DNA of 64,000 nucleotides. Source: Lentimicrobium sp. (GTDB lineage Bacteria; Bacteroidota; Bacteroidia; Bacteroidales; Lentimicrobiaceae). Positions 42,648 through 52,317 of the stretch are shown here, in pieces. How positions within the stretch are numbered: position 1 is the stretch's first letter; each line of letters starts with the position of its first letter. Position numbers and translations under genes: made by a program. The stretch lies in the NCBI GenBank assembly GCA_023957275.1, contig JAMLHF010000015.1, forward strand, positions 1-64,000, in the 5' to 3' direction. A model generated the notes under the pieces. That model made no database searches. It was given only the letters and a program-made list of their open reading frames with translations, and was not told where the DNA came from.

Positions 42648-43336
42648 AAAGTTTGATCTTAATTTCCGGTTTAGTTTTAATCTGCACTTTTTCATACGGG
42701 CAGAAGGAAAATCCTTTTATCAGAAAGGGAAATAAACTGTATGAAAACGGAAAGTATAAAGAAGCGGAGATCGATTACCGAAAAGCGATGGAAGCAGCGC
42801 CTGCGTCAGCCAAAAGCAATTTTAATCTTGGCAACGCCCTTTACAGACAGGAGAATTATGAAGAGGCGGAGCAGGGTTTCATCAATGCGGCCGGACTGTT
42901 CAAACCCAATGAGCAGGTGGCTAAAGCAGGTGTCCTCCATAACCTGGGCAATACTTACCTGAAAGCGGAAAAGTACCAGGAAAGCGTTGAAGCATATAAA
43001 CAAGCCCTGCGCCTGAATCCGGACGACGAAGACACCCGTTACAACCTGGCCTATGCCCGGCGGAAACTGATGCAGCAACAGCAACAACAGCAGCAACAAC
43101 AACAAAATAACGACAAACAGGACGACCAAAAGGACCGGGAGAACCAACAGCCCCGGCAGGATCAGTCAGACCAGCAGGATCAAAAGGATCAGCAACAACA
43201 GCAAAAACCCCAGATATCCAAACAGGACGCCGAACGCATGTTACAGGCACTGAAAAACGATGAGCAAAAAACCCTTGACAAGGTCAACAAGCAAAAGGTA
43301 AAAGCAGTGCCATCGCAGGTTGAAAAAGATTGGTAA
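42644..43336 (+). CDS. batC: BatC, TPR protein with Gln-rich tail
   Basis: The 230-residue exported protein (signal MKSLILISGLVLICTFSYG) has three TPR-like repeats (about 25-135, for example AEIDYRKAMEAAPASAKSNF and SVEAYKQALRLNPDDEDTRY), then a low-complexity tail with about ten consecutive Gln and several QQD/QDQ runs (about 145-195). TPRs mediate binding to the other Bat proteins in the periplasm. The Gln tract is coded by a CAG/CAA microsatellite. It overlaps batB by ATGA. Confidence 0.93.
   Translation: MKSLILISGLVLICTFSYGQKENPFIRKGNKLYENGKYKEAEIDYRKAMEAAPASAKSNFNLGNALYRQENYEEAEQGFINAAGLFKPNEQVAKAGVLHNLGNTYLKAEKYQESVEAYKQALRLNPDDEDTRYNLAYARRKLMQQQQQQQQQQQNNDKQDDQKDRENQQPRQDQSDQQDQKDQQQQQKPQISKQDAERMLQALKNDEQKTLDKVNKQKVKAVPSQVEKDW
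43071..43206 (+). repeat. CAG/CAA microsatellite coding the BatC poly-Gln tract
   Basis: The run at 43071-43107 is almost pure CAR codons (CAGCAACAGCAACAACAGCA and onward), and a second, shorter cluster lies at 43165-43206. Slippage here would change tract length in frame. Confidence 0.8.
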
Positions 43337-43392
43337 CTTGTGCCGGAAAAAACCAACAAGGAATTCTATATCAGAACATAGTTATTTGGCCG

Positions 43393-45240
43393 ATGAAAAA
43401 GTTAAGATTTTCTGCATTACTGGTTATGTTTACCTGGGTTTCGTTTACCAGCGGACAGGATCTGGATTTCAGGGCATCTGCCAGAGAAGTTGTTTCCGTT
43501 GGTGACCAGTTCAGGCTGATTTATTCCATTAACGGACAGGCTTCCGGTTTCCGCGCCCCTGTTATCAAGAACTTTTCGATACTTGCCGGGCCCAGCCAAT
43601 CGACCAGCACAAGTATGCAGATTATCAATAATCAGGTTTCACGTTCGGTTGAATATTCATTTACCTATGTTCTGCAGGCCACCAGCGAAGGAACTTTCAC
43701 CATTCCTCCGGCATCGGTGAATGTGGACGGCAAGTCCTATCAATCAAATCCTGTTACCATAAGGGTAGTCAAGGGAAGCGCACCTGCATCGCCCGGAGCG
43801 CAACAACAACAGTCGCAGCCCCAGGGTGGGGAGATTACCGCAAAAGACCTGTTTGTAAAGGCTTCAGTAAATAAATCAAACCCATACCAGGGGGAACAGG
43901 TAATCATTACCTACAAAATTTATACCCGTATTCCGGTTGCAGAATACAGTATCACACGAACGCCTTCCACGGCCGGATTCTGGTCGCAGGACCTGATCAA
44001 AGACAACACGAAACTGAATCAGTACCGCGAAACGGTCGACGGCAACGAATACGTCGTGGCAGAAATTAAAAAAGAAGCACTTTTTGCGCAGAAAAGCGGG
44101 AACCTCACCATTGAACCTCTTGAGATGGACGTAGTGGCCCAGGTTCAGCGAAAAGCAAGCCGGAGAGGATTTAATGATCCGTTCTTCGACAGCTTTTTCA
44201 ATGACAGTTTCTTTGGAAGTACTTACCAGAATATAAAGAAAACACTTCGCTCCAATCAACTGAACATCAATGTAAAACCCTTGCCTTCAACAAACAGGCC
44301 CAGCGAATTCACCGGAGCTGTCGGTAATTTCAGCATCAGCAGTTCCATCGACCGGGATCAGCTCAAAGCCAACGAGGCTATGACACTTAAATTTACCATA
44401 ACCGGCAAGGGCAACATTAAACTGGTAGAAAAACCCAACCTGGTTTTCCCAAGCGACTTTGAAGTTTACGACCCCAGGATTAGCGATAATATTTCAGCTT
44501 CACCGACCGGTGTGTCGGGTTCCCGTACATTTGAGTACCTGATAATTCCGCGTAATCCGGGTGATTTCACCATCAAGTCTTCCCGTTTTGCCTTCTTCGA
44601 TATTGAAACCGGAACCTACAAGACGCTGAACTCTCCCGACTTCAGGATAAAAGTTGAAAAAGGAAACGGCAACGAAGCAAACGTGGTTGCAGGGGGCACC
44701 AACAAAGAAGATTTTAAATATATTGGAACGGATATCAGATTTATCAAAACAAGCCCTTTAAAATTGCGGCCGGTGAACAGTTATTTCATCAGCCGTCCTT
44801 TATTTCCATTGTGGCTGGTCATTCCTCCGGTGCTGCTGGCGGCATTTATGCTGATCTGGCGGAATGAACTCAGGAAAAGAAACAACCTGGCACTGATGCG
44901 GAACCGGAAGGCTACGCGGGTGGCCAGGAAACGGTTGAAAGCAGCTGAACAATACCTGAAGCAAAAAAATCAGGATGCATTCTGGGCTGAGGTCTCAAAT
45001 GCATTATGGGGCTATATCAGTGATAAATTCAATATCCCCGGGTCAACGCTATCGATGGATTCGGTAAACCAGGCCCTGAAAAATAAAAATGTGAAAGATG
45101 AACTGATCGCACAGTTTATTACTGCACTTAACAATTGTGAATTTGCAAGATTCGCACCCGGAGACAAGTCACAGGCAATGGACAAACTTTACAGGGAGGC
45201 CATTGAGGTGATCACAAACACAGAACAGCAGTTGAAATAA
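43393..45240 (+). CDS. batD: BatD, oxygen-tolerance membrane protein
   Basis: The 615-residue protein (signal peptide MKKLRFSALLVMFTWVSFTSG) has a large periplasmic part of repeated Ig-like beta domains (about 25-470), with the family stretch SVEYSFTYVLQATSEGTFTIPPASV, an SQPQGGE linker, and a paired-Phe loop FNDPFFDSFFNDSFFGS. One transmembrane segment (LFPLWLVIPPVLLAAFMLIW, about 483-502) precedes a basic cytoplasmic tail. The ATG at 43393 is chosen over an earlier codon at 43330 because it yields the signal peptide and does not overlap batC. Confidence 0.94.
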   Translation: MKKLRFSALLVMFTWVSFTSGQDLDFRASAREVVSVGDQFRLIYSINGQASGFRAPVIKNFSILAGPSQSTSTSMQIINNQVSRSVEYSFTYVLQATSEGTFTIPPASVNVDGKSYQSNPVTIRVVKGSAPASPGAQQQQSQPQGGEITAKDLFVKASVNKSNPYQGEQVIITYKIYTRIPVAEYSITRTPSTAGFWSQDLIKDNTKLNQYRETVDGNEYVVAEIKKEALFAQKSGNLTIEPLEMDVVAQVQRKASRRGFNDPFFDSFFNDSFFGSTYQNIKKTLRSNQLNINVKPLPSTNRPSEFTGAVGNFSISSSIDRDQLKANEAMTLKFTITGKGNIKLVEKPNLVFPSDFEVYDPRISDNISASPTGVSGSRTFEYLIIPRNPGDFTIKSSRFAFFDIETGTYKTLNSPDFRIKVEKGNGNEANVVAGGTNKEDFKYIGTDIRFIKTSPLKLRPVNSYFISRPLFPLWLVIPPVLLAAFMLIWRNELRKRNNLALMRNRKATRVARKRLKAAEQYLKQKNQDAFWAEVSNALWGYISDKFNIPGSTLSMDSVNQALKNKNVKDELIAQFITALNNCEFARFAPGDKSQAMDKLYREAIEVITNTEQQLK

Positions 45241-45265
45241 AGGCAGGCAACACAAGTTTAACGAC

Positions 45266-46021
45266 ATGAAACTCAAGACAGCTCTCGTTATTGTATTCGC
45301 GGGTTTTTACCTGACGCTTTCAGCCAATCCGCAGGCGGATTATGAGAAAGCCAACAAAGCATACATGGCCGGGTTTTATGAGAATGCCATCTCCATATAT
45401 GAAAGAATTCTGGAAAATGGCATTGCTGCCCCCGACTTGTATTACAACCTGGGGAATGCATATTTCAAAATTGATGATATCCCTTCAGCCATCCTGAATT
45501 ATGAAAGAGCGCTGAAACTGGATCCGGGAAACGAGGATTATGAGTATAACCTGAGCGTGGCAAATAATAAAATCGTAGATAAAATAGATGTGTTGCCTGA
45601 ATTGTTCTATATCCGCTGGTGGAAAAGTTTAAAACGCCTGCTCTCTCCTGATGGATGGGCAAAAACGGCACTGCTTACCTTTACCCTTATATTTATTACT
45701 GTTGCCATCTTTCTTCTTTCAAGCCGGATGTGGGCCCGCAAGCTGATATTCTCATTTGGCATATTGCTCCTCCTTATAAATCTGATTTCGGGAATAATTG
45801 CCTGGCAAACCTACAGAGAAGCCAAAGATCAGAAAACTGCCATCATCTTCACGCCTACCTTGCCGGTGAAAAGCTCTCCCGACGAAAGCAGCATCGACCT
45901 CTTTGTGATTCACGAAGGGCTTAAAGTTACAGTGATCGATAAAATCGGCGAATGGCAGGAGATCAGGATTGCCAACGGAAGCAAAGGCTGGATAAAGGCC
46001 GGACAAATCAAACCAATTTAA
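45266..46021 (+). CDS. batE: BatE, TPR and SH3 membrane protein
   Basis: The 251-residue protein has a signal sequence, two TPRs (about 24-100; DLYYNLGNAYFKIDDIPSAI), two transmembrane segments (WAKTALLTFTLIFITVAIFLL and LIFSFGILLLLINLISGIIAW, about 131-187) and a C-terminal SH3-like domain (about 190-251; VKSSPDESSIDLFVIHEGLKV, WQEIRIANGSKGWI). This is the standard BatE design. It closes the bat series; the next gene starts 9 bp later. Confidence 0.93.
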   Translation: MKLKTALVIVFAGFYLTLSANPQADYEKANKAYMAGFYENAISIYERILENGIAAPDLYYNLGNAYFKIDDIPSAILNYERALKLDPGNEDYEYNLSVANNKIVDKIDVLPELFYIRWWKSLKRLLSPDGWAKTALLTFTLIFITVAIFLLSSRMWARKLIFSFGILLLLINLISGIIAWQTYREAKDQKTAIIFTPTLPVKSSPDESSIDLFVIHEGLKVTVIDKIGEWQEIRIANGSKGWIKAGQIKPI

Positions 46022-46030
46022 TCCTGAAAC

Positions 46031-46972
46031 GTGCTGCGGGCAGCAAGCTTTATTGCAATTATCCATATACGCAGAACATTGCGCATTGTTGCCGCGCTCG
46101 GACTTTTCAGAGCCATATTCCTGCTGATGCTGATCATTTTCGGGTTTATTTCAACATTGAGACCCGGGATGCTTCCGCTGCAGGCTGCACTGATTCTGTC
46201 GCTGATTGTGCAGGCGCATCTCACCCGGAAAGACCATAATTTACTGACGAGTCTTTCGTTAAACAAACCGGCTTTTTTCATCATAATATACAGCCTGATA
46301 ACCAGCCCGTTTTTATTGCTGTATCTCTTTCTCCGGGATTTCAATGCATTCCTTATTCTTGCCGGAGGATTGGTGCTGGTTGCGTTGTTCAACAAACCGG
46401 TTAATTTCAGAAAAAGGAAATTTCATATCTCCTTTCCGTTTATTCCTGCTGATGCCTGGGAATGGCGCGCCGGGCTGAAGAATATATGGTGGGTTCTTAT
46501 ACTTACATGGGTCGTTCTTGTTTCTTTCCATCGTCACTATTTTCTTTTTGCCGGGAGTATTATTGTTTTTTCACTGGTTGCTGCAGGTTTCCAGATGTAT
46601 CACGAAAGCCTGTCCATGATCAGGGCACTGGGATTAAACAGCCGTCAGTTTCTGATCAGAAAAATTTACCTGCAGTTGTTGCTTTTTCTGGCTATTGTGG
46701 CACCGGCCATGATAAGCAGCATGATTATTCATCCCGAAGGAAACACAGCTATGCTGATGGTCATACTGAACAGCCTGCTGGTTCAGGCATTTGCAGTTTC
46801 CATAAAATACGCGGGCTACCGGCAGGGGCAGCACACCCAATATCAGATGTCTGTCATTTTCCTGCTGAATATTGCATTTGCCATCCCTGTGCTTCTCCCG
46901 CTGCCGCTGTTTATGCTGGCCATTTATCTGCGCAGGGCTGATTTACAGTTAAAAACAGTATTGTATGCTTAA
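46031..46972 (+). CDS. ABC-transporter permease-like membrane protein
   Basis: A 313-residue polytopic protein with about eight hydrophobic segments and no signal peptide. I do not recognise a named family, but the ATP-binding gene overlaps its 3' end by 8 bp, so it is best read as the membrane partner of that ATPase, a small two-component ABC exporter. It uses a GTG start 9 bp after batE, so it probably shares the bat transcript. Confidence 0.75.
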   Translation: MLRAASFIAIIHIRRTLRIVAALGLFRAIFLLMLIIFGFISTLRPGMLPLQAALILSLIVQAHLTRKDHNLLTSLSLNKPAFFIIIYSLITSPFLLLYLFLRDFNAFLILAGGLVLVALFNKPVNFRKRKFHISFPFIPADAWEWRAGLKNIWWVLILTWVVLVSFHRHYFLFAGSIIVFSLVAAGFQMYHESLSMIRALGLNSRQFLIRKIYLQLLLFLAIVAPAMISSMIIHPEGNTAMLMVILNSLLVQAFAVSIKYAGYRQGQHTQYQMSVIFLLNIAFAIPVLLPLPLFMLAIYLRRADLQLKTVLYA

Positions 46973-47648
46973 ACTGGAAGACCTCTGCTTCGGTTATGAA
47001 AAAGCGGTTGTTATAAACCACCTGAAATGGGCACTTGAGCCGGGAAAGGTGCATGGCCTTGTCGGTATGAACGGAGCCGGCAAAACCACCCTTTTCAATA
47101 TTTTATCCGGAATGCTTGTGCCTCAGTCCGGCTCCGTCCACTTTTGTGATCAACCCCTGAACCCTGATAAATGTGCAATGATGGAGACTACTCCGTTTTT
47201 CTATCCTATGATCAGCGGTAAGGAGTATCTTGAAATCTTCAGGTTAAAAAATCCGGACTTTAATATCGTCGCCTGGAACAGTGTTTTTCATCTTCCTTTG
47301 AGGGAATTGGTCGATAACTACTCAACCGGCATGCAGAAAAGACTTGCCCTGATGGGTCTGATCGCCTCCGGCCGCGCACTGCTGATACTGGATGAGCCCT
47401 TCAACGGACTGGATTTTGAAGCAGTAAGAATCGTACAACAAATCATTCCGGCGCTGGCGGCCAAAGGAAAAACCATTCTGCTAAGTTCACATATACCGGA
47501 GTCACTCACTTCTGTTTGCCACACCATCAGCACAATAAAAGAAGGAAAAATAGATTTCACCCTTCAGAAGAATGAGTTCGGGAGGCTATCTGAACTTCTT
47601 GATTCTGAAAACAAAATACCCGATGACATATTGCAGAATCTGAACTGA
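46965..47648 (+). CDS. ABC-transporter ATP-binding protein
   Basis: The 227-residue ATPase has Walker A GMNGAGKTT (about 34-42), a divergent signature YSTGMQKRL in place of LSGGQ (about 121-129), Walker B LLILDEPFNGLDFE (about 140-153) and the switch His in LLSSHIPES. It pairs with the upstream membrane protein. The substrate is unknown; the divergent signature is common in drug or lantibiotic exporter ATPases. Confidence 0.9.
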   Translation: MLKLEDLCFGYEKAVVINHLKWALEPGKVHGLVGMNGAGKTTLFNILSGMLVPQSGSVHFCDQPLNPDKCAMMETTPFFYPMISGKEYLEIFRLKNPDFNIVAWNSVFHLPLRELVDNYSTGMQKRLALMGLIASGRALLILDEPFNGLDFEAVRIVQQIIPALAAKGKTILLSSHIPESLTSVCHTISTIKEGKIDFTLQKNEFGRLSELLDSENKIPDDILQNLN

Positions 47649-47730
47649 TTATTTTTTACCTGATACAGGCGAGCCCCTGTTATTGACAAAAACAAAAATA
47701 TCCTTATATTTACAGAAAATCCCTTGTCTG

Positions 47731-48534
47731 ATGAAGCGGATATGGTTAATAGCGCTCTGTATTTTACTGAACGTCGCTGCAGAATCTCAGGAATATATGC
47801 CACTTCTGCCGGCAGGCGGGAAAGGGCAGCTCCGGCACTACATTGACCAGGAACTGATTTATCCTGAGGCTTGTCTTGCTTCAGGCACTGAGGGTAAAGT
47901 TGTGATCGCATTTAAAACCTCAGAAAAAGGACAAGTTGAACTTATCAGGTTCTTTCAGAAACTCAGCCCGCTCTGCGATCAGGAAGCTATGAGAATATTC
48001 AGGATGATAGAATGGCATCCCGCAACGAAACTTGGCATCCCCATTGCGGATTCTGGCATGTTCGAAATTGAGTTCAACATTAAGAAATACAAGAGATTAT
48101 GCAAGAAGCGGGGATATTCCGGACATTTTTATCCTTTTGAACCCAGAGACACCTCCGGAATAGTTTATAATTACCGCAATCTTGAAACAGCCCCCCACCC
48201 CATTTTTACCAATGACAAGATTAATCTGGCCGCTTTTATCGCCGCCAACCTCCAATACCCCGATGCTGCCATTAAACAAAATCTCAGCGGGGTTGTTAAA
48301 ATAGGCTTCATTGTTGAACCGCATGGCAGACCATCAAATATTCAGATCCTGAATTCACTGGGTGCCGGCTGCAATGAAGAAGCCATCAGAATTGCAAGGC
48401 TGATCAAATGGATGCCCGGAACTGTTAACCATATGGCTGTCAGGACAAGAATGAGCATCTCGATCAATTTCAACCTTGAGCCCGGCAATGACGGCAGAAC
48501 AGTTCCGAATATCAGATCAAGCTATGGAGGATAA
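47731..48534 (+). CDS. Exported protein with two tandem TonB C-terminal domains
   Basis: The 267-residue protein has a signal peptide (MKRIWLIALCILLNVAAESQ) and two TonB_C-like modules: the first (about 28-130) with GQLRHYIDQELIYPEACLASGTEGKVVIAF, read in pieces, the second (about 155-255) with LAAFIAANLQYPDAAIKQNLSGVVKIGFIV and EEAIRIARLIKWMPG. There is no membrane anchor with a Pro-rich spacer as in true TonB, so it is unlikely to energise receptors; it may bind envelope partners. The ATG at 47731 gives the signal peptide. Transcription is probably independent of the ABC pair, 82 bp upstream. Confidence 0.82.
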   Translation: MKRIWLIALCILLNVAAESQEYMPLLPAGGKGQLRHYIDQELIYPEACLASGTEGKVVIAFKTSEKGQVELIRFFQKLSPLCDQEAMRIFRMIEWHPATKLGIPIADSGMFEIEFNIKKYKRLCKKRGYSGHFYPFEPRDTSGIVYNYRNLETAPHPIFTNDKINLAAFIAANLQYPDAAIKQNLSGVVKIGFIVEPHGRPSNIQILNSLGAGCNEEAIRIARLIKWMPGTVNHMAVRTRMSISINFNLEPGNDGRTVPNIRSSYGG

Positions 48535-48562
48535 ATATTTTAAAAACAAAAAACCAATCTTT

Positions 48563-49471
48563 ATGCGTAAAACATTCCTTTTATTACTGCCTCTTATACT
48601 GCTCGGGTCTCTGGGTGGTTTTTCACAAACAGTTGACACTACCAGCCTGTGGACCAAGGGCGCAAAAGCTTCATTTGCATTTAACCAGGTTTCACTTACC
48701 AACTGGGCAGCCGGAGGCGAGAACAGTCTCGGGGGCAACTCTTTTCTGAATCTTTATGCAAACCTAAAAAAAGGTAAATCCACCTGGGATAATTCGCTGG
48801 ATCTCGCGTACGGCCTGGTAAAACTGGGTGATGCAAAAATCAGGAAGAGTGATGACAAAATTGATTTCCTTTCAAAATACGGCCACAACATCATTCATAA
48901 AAACCTGTTTCTGAGTGCCAACCTGAGTTTTAAATCGCAGTTTACCGAGGGCTACAATTACCCGAACGATTCCGTAATGATTTCCAACTTTATGGCACCC
49001 GGTTACCTTATGTTGGGACTCGGTTTGGACTACAAACCGTATCCCTTTCTCTCAATTTCATTTTTACCGTTAACCGGAAGGCTGACCTTTGTAACCGACC
49101 AGACATTGTCTGATGCAGGCGCGTATGGCGTTGACCCTGGCAAACAGGTTAGACCTGAGTTCGGTGCCGCTTTCAAAGCGGTATTCGAAAAAGACCTTGT
49201 CGAAAACGTAAACCTTAAAAGTAAACTTGAGTTATTCTCCAATTACCTGAACAGGCCGCAGAACATCGACATCAACTGGGAAGCGATGCTGATGCTGAAA
49301 GTTAACAAATTCCTCTCTACTTTTATCGGCCTGCAAACAGTATATGATCATGACATCATGATTACAGACAAGGATGGAAAAACGGGCCCCCGGACCCAGT
49401 TTAAGCAGACATTCGGGGTTGGACTTACTTATTCAGTTTCAGGAATTCATGCGAAGGTGAAACCAATGTAG
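48563..49471 (+). CDS. DUF3078 outer-membrane protein
   Basis: The 302-residue protein has a signal peptide ([17 protein letters not shown]) and the DUF3078 signature at the mature start: [30 protein letters not shown]. The rest is a series of amphipathic strands ([22 protein letters not shown] and so on) typical of a barrel. Function unknown, restricted to Bacteroidota. The ATG at 48563 is chosen because the earlier in-frame codon (48476) lies inside the preceding gene. Confidence 0.88.
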   Translation: MRKTFLLLLPLILLGSLGGFSQTVDTTSLWTKGAKASFAFNQVSLTNWAAGGENSLGGNSFLNLYANLKKGKSTWDNSLDLAYGLVKLGDAKIRKSDDKIDFLSKYGHNIIHKNLFLSANLSFKSQFTEGYNYPNDSVMISNFMAPGYLMLGLGLDYKPYPFLSISFLPLTGRLTFVTDQTLSDAGAYGVDPGKQVRPEFGAAFKAVFEKDLVENVNLKSKLELFSNYLNRPQNIDINWEAMLMLKVNKFLSTFIGLQTVYDHDIMITDKDGKTGPRTQFKQTFGVGLTYSVSGIHAKVKPM

Positions 49472-49508
49472 AACGTATAAACCAATATTAACCCTTAAAA
49501 CAAACACT

Positions 49509-49925
49509 ATGAAACTTCTGGACGAATTCAAATCTTTTGCCATGCGCGGCAACGTTGTTGACATGGCTGTAGGTATCATTATCGGCGGTGCATTCGGCAA
49601 AATCATCTCATCGTTTGTTGCCGATGTGCTGATGCCTCCTCTTGGGTTACTGCTGGGCGGCATTGATTTCAAGGACATGACTTATGAAATGAAAGCTGCC
49701 GTTTTGGAAGGAACCGAGGTAATTACACCTGCCGTTACACTTAACTACGGCTTGTTTATTCAGAATGTCGTTGATTTCCTGATCATTGCATTTGCAATAT
49801 TTATGGCCATCAAAGCAATGAACTCCATGAAGAAAAAGGAAGAAGAAGCGCCTGCTGCTCCGCCGGCACCCAGCAAGGAAGAGGAGCTGCTCTCTGAAAT
49901 CCGCGATCTGCTTAAAAACAAATAA
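49509..49925 (+). CDS. mscL: Large-conductance mechanosensitive channel MscL
   Basis: The 138-residue channel has the usual layout: N-terminal helix [22 protein letters not shown], pore helix [24 protein letters not shown], periplasmic loop, second helix [20 protein letters not shown] and a charged cytoplasmic helix ([15 protein letters not shown]). It releases solutes when osmotic downshock stretches the membrane. A small-conductance MscS gene follows 300 bp downstream. Confidence 0.97.
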   Translation: MKLLDEFKSFAMRGNVVDMAVGIIIGGAFGKIISSFVADVLMPPLGLLLGGIDFKDMTYEMKAAVLEGTEVITPAVTLNYGLFIQNVVDFLIIAFAIFMAIKAMNSMKKKEEEAPAAPPAPSKEEELLSEIRDLLKNK

Positions 49926-49964
49926 ACCCGGATTGATCAACGGAAGTCTGAAAGAGCTGAACGA

Positions 49965-50040
49965 TTGATTCTATAAGGGTAATCCCGATTAAGTGCTTTC
50001 AGCGAAATTCTTATTGTGCTGATTACTAACACTTAACCGT
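49965..50040 (+). repeat. Dispersed ~77-bp element, copy B
   Basis: Partner of 31278-31355 (see copy A for the alignment). It starts 40 bp after the mscL stop and ends about 50 bp before the terminator, so it would lie in the mscL 3' UTR. The mini-palindrome is GGGTAATCCC here. Confidence 0.55.
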
Positions 50041-50092
50041 TAAACAGTTTAATACGCTGAATCAGGAACAAACTGCTACAGATGATTGTCTG

Positions 50093-50118
50093 GCCTGCTG
50101 AAAAGCAGGCTTTTTTTT
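50093..50118 (+). terminator. Rho-independent terminator downstream of mscL
   Basis: A perfect 7-bp stem GCCTGCT/AGCAGGC with a GAAA tetraloop runs into eight T residues. Confidence 0.9.
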
Positions 50119-50201
50119 CGCACCGGAACAAGCACTGATTCTCAAAACCGGATCCTTAACCCCGTAATAATCCTTATCCGTGCTACTATGTAAGAATTTC
50201 T

Positions 50202-50209
50202 TAACTTTG
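50202..50209 (+). promoter_or_regulatory. Bacteroidota -7 box (TAACTTTG) for mscS-corA
   Basis: Perfect TAnnTTTG, 15 bp upstream of the ATG at 50225, giving a very short leader. No clear -33 box. Confidence 0.45.
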
Positions 50210-50224
50210 TAGAAAACACACACT

Positions 50225-51118
50225 ATGCATGTTATGCTTATAAATATCGATGCCTTATCAGCGTCAGATTATCAATTGATCCGGTATTTTATAATCGCTT
50301 TGATCATCGGTTTAATTGCTGTAATTCTCTCGCGTATACTGCAAAAACTGATGAGGGTCTATTTTGAGCGTTCCAGCCGGGTGCTGAAGGTGGATCCGAC
50401 AAGGTACAAGTTCCTCAGAAACGCGGTAAGTTTCGTTATTTTTATGCTGGCGGTAACGCTGATTTTTTATACAATTCCCGGGTTGCGCACCATTGGCATT
50501 ACATTATTTGCCGGAGCAGGAATATTTGCCGCAATTATAGGATTTGCATCCCAGGAAGCATTTTCAAATATTGTAAGCGGCATCTTTATTGTGATTTTCA
50601 AACCTTTCAGGGTCGGCGACAATATTAAAATAGGAGATCTTCACCAGGGAACCGTAGAGGATATCACCCTGAGGCATACCATTATCAACAACTTCGAGAA
50701 TCGCCGGATAATCATCCCGAATACGGTCATCAGCGGGCAAACCATTATCAACTCTACCATTGAGGATGAAAAGGTGTGCACATTTATTGAATTGGGCATC
50801 AGTTACGACGCCGATCTCGAAAAAGCCATTGAAATACTGCGCGATGAAGCTGAAAAGCATCCTTACTGTATCGACAACCGGAATCAGGAAGACAAAGAAA
50901 AAGGTATCCCCAAAGTCGTTGTAAGGGTGCTTGGTTTTGGCGATTCGGCCGTTAATCTGCGCGCCTATGCCTGGTCAGCCAATTCTGGTGAAGGGTTTGA
51001 AATGAAATGTGATATTTTTGAATCGCTTAAAAAAAGGTTCAACGCCCAGGGAATCGAAATCCCTTATCCCCACAGAACTTTGGTTTTTAAGAATCAGCCC
51101 CCTCATTCAATTCCCTGA
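50225..51118 (+). CDS. MscS-family small-conductance mechanosensitive channel
   Basis: A 297-residue channel with three N-terminal transmembrane segments (about 16-36, 62-81, 88-112). The pore helix and beta domain contain AGAGIFAAIIGFASQEAFSNIVSGIF (about 98-123, in pieces), the MscS core, followed by the Sm-like GTVEDITLRHTIINNFENRRIIIPN. The cytoplasmic cage follows to about 285. It relieves osmotic pressure together with MscL. The corA gene starts 2 bp after its stop, so they are co-transcribed. Confidence 0.95.
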   Translation: MHVMLINIDALSASDYQLIRYFIIALIIGLIAVILSRILQKLMRVYFERSSRVLKVDPTRYKFLRNAVSFVIFMLAVTLIFYTIPGLRTIGITLFAGAGIFAAIIGFASQEAFSNIVSGIFIVIFKPFRVGDNIKIGDLHQGTVEDITLRHTIINNFENRRIIIPNTVISGQTIINSTIEDEKVCTFIELGISYDADLEKAIEILRDEAEKHPYCIDNRNQEDKEKGIPKVVVRVLGFGDSAVNLRAYAWSANSGEGFEMKCDIFESLKKRFNAQGIEIPYPHRTLVFKNQPPHSIP

Positions 51119-51120
51119 AC

Positions 51121-52185
51121 ATGGCTGCAGAAAAAATAAGAAACTACCGTAAGAAAGCTGGTCTCCCGCCCGGCTCCCTTGTCTATACCGGTTCGGTTGA
51201 AAGCGAATCAAAACTGGATCTCTTCAGTTTTGATTCAGCATCAATAGAAAGAATGCAAAGCGATGATGTTGAGCAAATTATCAACGGAATTTCACCGGCC
51301 AGAAATTACTGGATCAACATTACCGGCCTGAACAATACAAGCATTATCAGCAAGCTGGGGGCCCATCACTATATTCATCCGCTGCTGCTTGAAGATATAC
51401 TCAATACGGAGTCGGTCCCGAAAATTGAAAATACCGGCGATATGCTGTTCATCTGCATGAAGATGCTCACCTGGGATCAAAAATCTGCAGGTATAGATGC
51501 AGAACAGATCAGTTTCATCATAGGAGAAAAGCACCTGTTGTCGTTCCAGGAACGCGAAGGGGATGTATTTAATCCGGTGAGAGAGCGGCTGCTCAACGGC
51601 GTCAGCAAAGCCCGTGAAAAGAGTATCGACTTCCTGGCCTATATTCTGATTGATAAAATTATTGACAACTATTTTCTTGTTCTTGAAAAAATCGAAGACC
51701 GGATAGAGCAGGCCGAAATGGAACTGCTGCGGGATACTGACCGCATAACGCCCCTGGAGATGATGCGCCTGAAGAAGCAATTGATTCTGCTCAGGAAATA
51801 TGTTTATCCTTTGCGCGACGAAATCCGTAAACTTCAGCACGACGATTCTAAACTCATTGACCGGAAGACGATTAAATATATCAATGACCTTTACGATCAT
51901 CTGCAAAACATCGTTCAGAACATAGAGGGATTTCGCGATACCATCACCGGATTGATGGAATTATATTCTGCCAGCCTGTCGAACCGCATGAACAGCGTAA
52001 TGAAAACCCTTACGATGATCGGTGCGATTTTTATTCCCCTGACATTCATCGCAGGCATCTACGGGATGAATTTTGATTATATGCCCGAACTCACTTATCC
52101 ATGGGCTTATCCGGCAGTGATGCTGCTGATGCTTGCCCTGGCTTTGGGCATGTTTTTCTATATGAAATCCAGAAAATGGTTTTGA
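51121..52185 (+). CDS. corA: CorA-family magnesium/cobalt transporter
   Basis: The 354-residue protein has the CorA plan: an N-terminal alpha/beta cytoplasmic funnel domain (about 20-170), a long coiled helix (about 190-290) and two C-terminal transmembrane segments (TLTMIGAIFIPLTFIAGIYGMNF and YPAVMLLMLALALGMFFYM) with the GMN selectivity motif in IYGMNF (about 319-324). It imports Mg2+ or a similar divalent cation. The MPEL loop motif follows the first helix. Confidence 0.96.
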   Translation: MAAEKIRNYRKKAGLPPGSLVYTGSVESESKLDLFSFDSASIERMQSDDVEQIINGISPARNYWINITGLNNTSIISKLGAHHYIHPLLLEDILNTESVPKIENTGDMLFICMKMLTWDQKSAGIDAEQISFIIGEKHLLSFQEREGDVFNPVRERLLNGVSKAREKSIDFLAYILIDKIIDNYFLVLEKIEDRIEQAEMELLRDTDRITPLEMMRLKKQLILLRKYVYPLRDEIRKLQHDDSKLIDRKTIKYINDLYDHLQNIVQNIEGFRDTITGLMELYSASLSNRMNSVMKTLTMIGAIFIPLTFIAGIYGMNFDYMPELTYPWAYPAVMLLMLALALGMFFYMKSRKWF

Positions 52186-52317
52186 ATGCCCATGAAAAAT
52201 TCCCGGAATACCAGACCAATTGAACAAATTCTGTTTTGCAATTTTTAACATCCATCCGGAACGATTTTTGCAGAAATCGCTGATAATTCGTAATTTTATC
52301 CGTCAATTATTCCTGAT

